A stretch of 64,000 bases of DNA from Myxococcaceae bacterium JPH2. GTDB lineage: Bacteria; Myxococcota; Myxococcia; Myxococcales; Myxococcaceae. The stretch is taken from the NCBI GenBank assembly GCA_016458225.1, contig JAEMGR010000017.1, positions 98,567 through 162,566 on the forward strand, read 5' to 3'. Positions 63,750-64,000 of the stretch are shown here, piece after piece; within the stretch, counting starts at the first letter, position 1, and each line of letters opens with the position of its first letter. Both the position numbers and the translations under genes were made by a program. The notes under the pieces were generated by a model, which saw only the letters and a list, made by a program, of their open reading frames with translations, ran no database searches and was not told where the DNA came from.

Positions 63750-64000
63750 GTGGACAGCCACGTGAGCAACGCGAACATCAGCCGGCTCCGGGTGGGCACC
63801 ATCACCCACGTGCGGATCTCCGGCGTCATCGACGAGACGTTCCCCCTCAACGCCACCAGCGCCGAGCTGAACGGGCTGCTGGTGCTGGACCTGGGGCGCG
63901 TCGAGCGCATCAGCTCGTTCGGCGTGCGGCGCTGGAGCGAGTTCGCCGCCAAGCTGCCCGCGGGCGCGCTGGGCATGTACGTGGTGCATGCGCCGCCGGT
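63750..64000 (+). CDS. STAS-domain protein, 3' end outside window
   Basis: A GTG at 63750 opens a frame that runs to the window end (83 residues seen). The segment THVRISGVIDETFPLNATSA leads into LLVLDLGRVERISSFGVRRW, matching the STAS/anti-sigma-antagonist core. The phosphorylatable Ser region corresponds to ISSFG. It lies 5 bp after the GHKL ATPase gene. With the SpoIIE phosphatase at 54770 it completes a kinase-antagonist-phosphatase trio. The remainder of the gene is not in the window. Confidence 0.7.
   Translation, partial: MDSHVSNANISRLRVGTITHVRISGVIDETFPLNATSAELNGLLVLDLGRVERISSFGVRRWSEFAAKLPAGALGMYVVHAPP

Overview
The window comes from a high-GC delta-proteobacterial genome, almost certainly a myxobacterium of the suborder Cystobacterineae. 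The evidence is strong GC bias at third codon positions, two eukaryote-like Ser/Thr kinases, a DUF2378/TIGR02265 protein and a Myxococcus-type PilZ protein (both expanded in that group), many lipoproteins and secreted hydrolases, and a branched-chain-type 2-oxoacid dehydrogenase E1 pair. I do not assign a species. I see no rRNA, tRNA, CRISPR array, transposase or phage gene. Translation starts were chosen by reading frame, ribosome binding site and family alignment from memory, so several may be off by a few codons.

Layout. 1-12514 is a surface-polysaccharide region: a GT-B glycosyltransferase cut by the window edge, a fused GT4-GT2 enzyme, a polytopic GT-C-like membrane protein, a membrane-anchored GT2, a GT4, and a tightly overlapped dTDP-L-rhamnose operon (rfbB-rfbD-rfbA-rfbC). 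12526-16994 is a minus-strand operon of a PEGA/beta-barrel protein, a TPR protein and a zinc-ribbon Ser/Thr kinase. 17256-29250 is mixed: a YihY-type membrane protein, a six-repeat chitobiase-C lipoprotein, ABC-F protein YbiT, a divergent tRNA-guanine transglycosylase, a CHAP amidase, an MnmD-like methyltransferase, a DUF2378 protein, and a LysR/NmrA divergent pair.

29335-46387 carries a Pat-type acyl-CoA synthetase/acetyltransferase fusion, a second Ser/Thr kinase divergent from a Ski2-like helicase, a DUF1963-like protein, endonuclease I, a C39-like peptidase, an M6 metalloprotease and PEP carboxylase. 46391-54633 holds a GDSL lipoprotein, a Cys-rich lipoprotein, a PilZ protein, an exported acetamidase, a GNAT protein, the E1 alpha/beta pair (candidate esgAB) and a site-2-type protease.

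54770-64000 is the most interesting region: a membrane SpoIIE-type phosphatase, a large TPR protein, a PhnD-like binding protein, a TonB-dependent receptor with an unusual N-terminal extension, a GHKL ATPase and a STAS protein (cut by the window end), all co-directional and mostly overlapping or nearly touching. It looks like a partner-switching module (phosphatase, anti-factor kinase, STAS antagonist) joined to an outer-membrane uptake or sensing system. Several convergent gene pairs are separated by long GC-rich hairpins without U tracts that probably act as two-way terminators.
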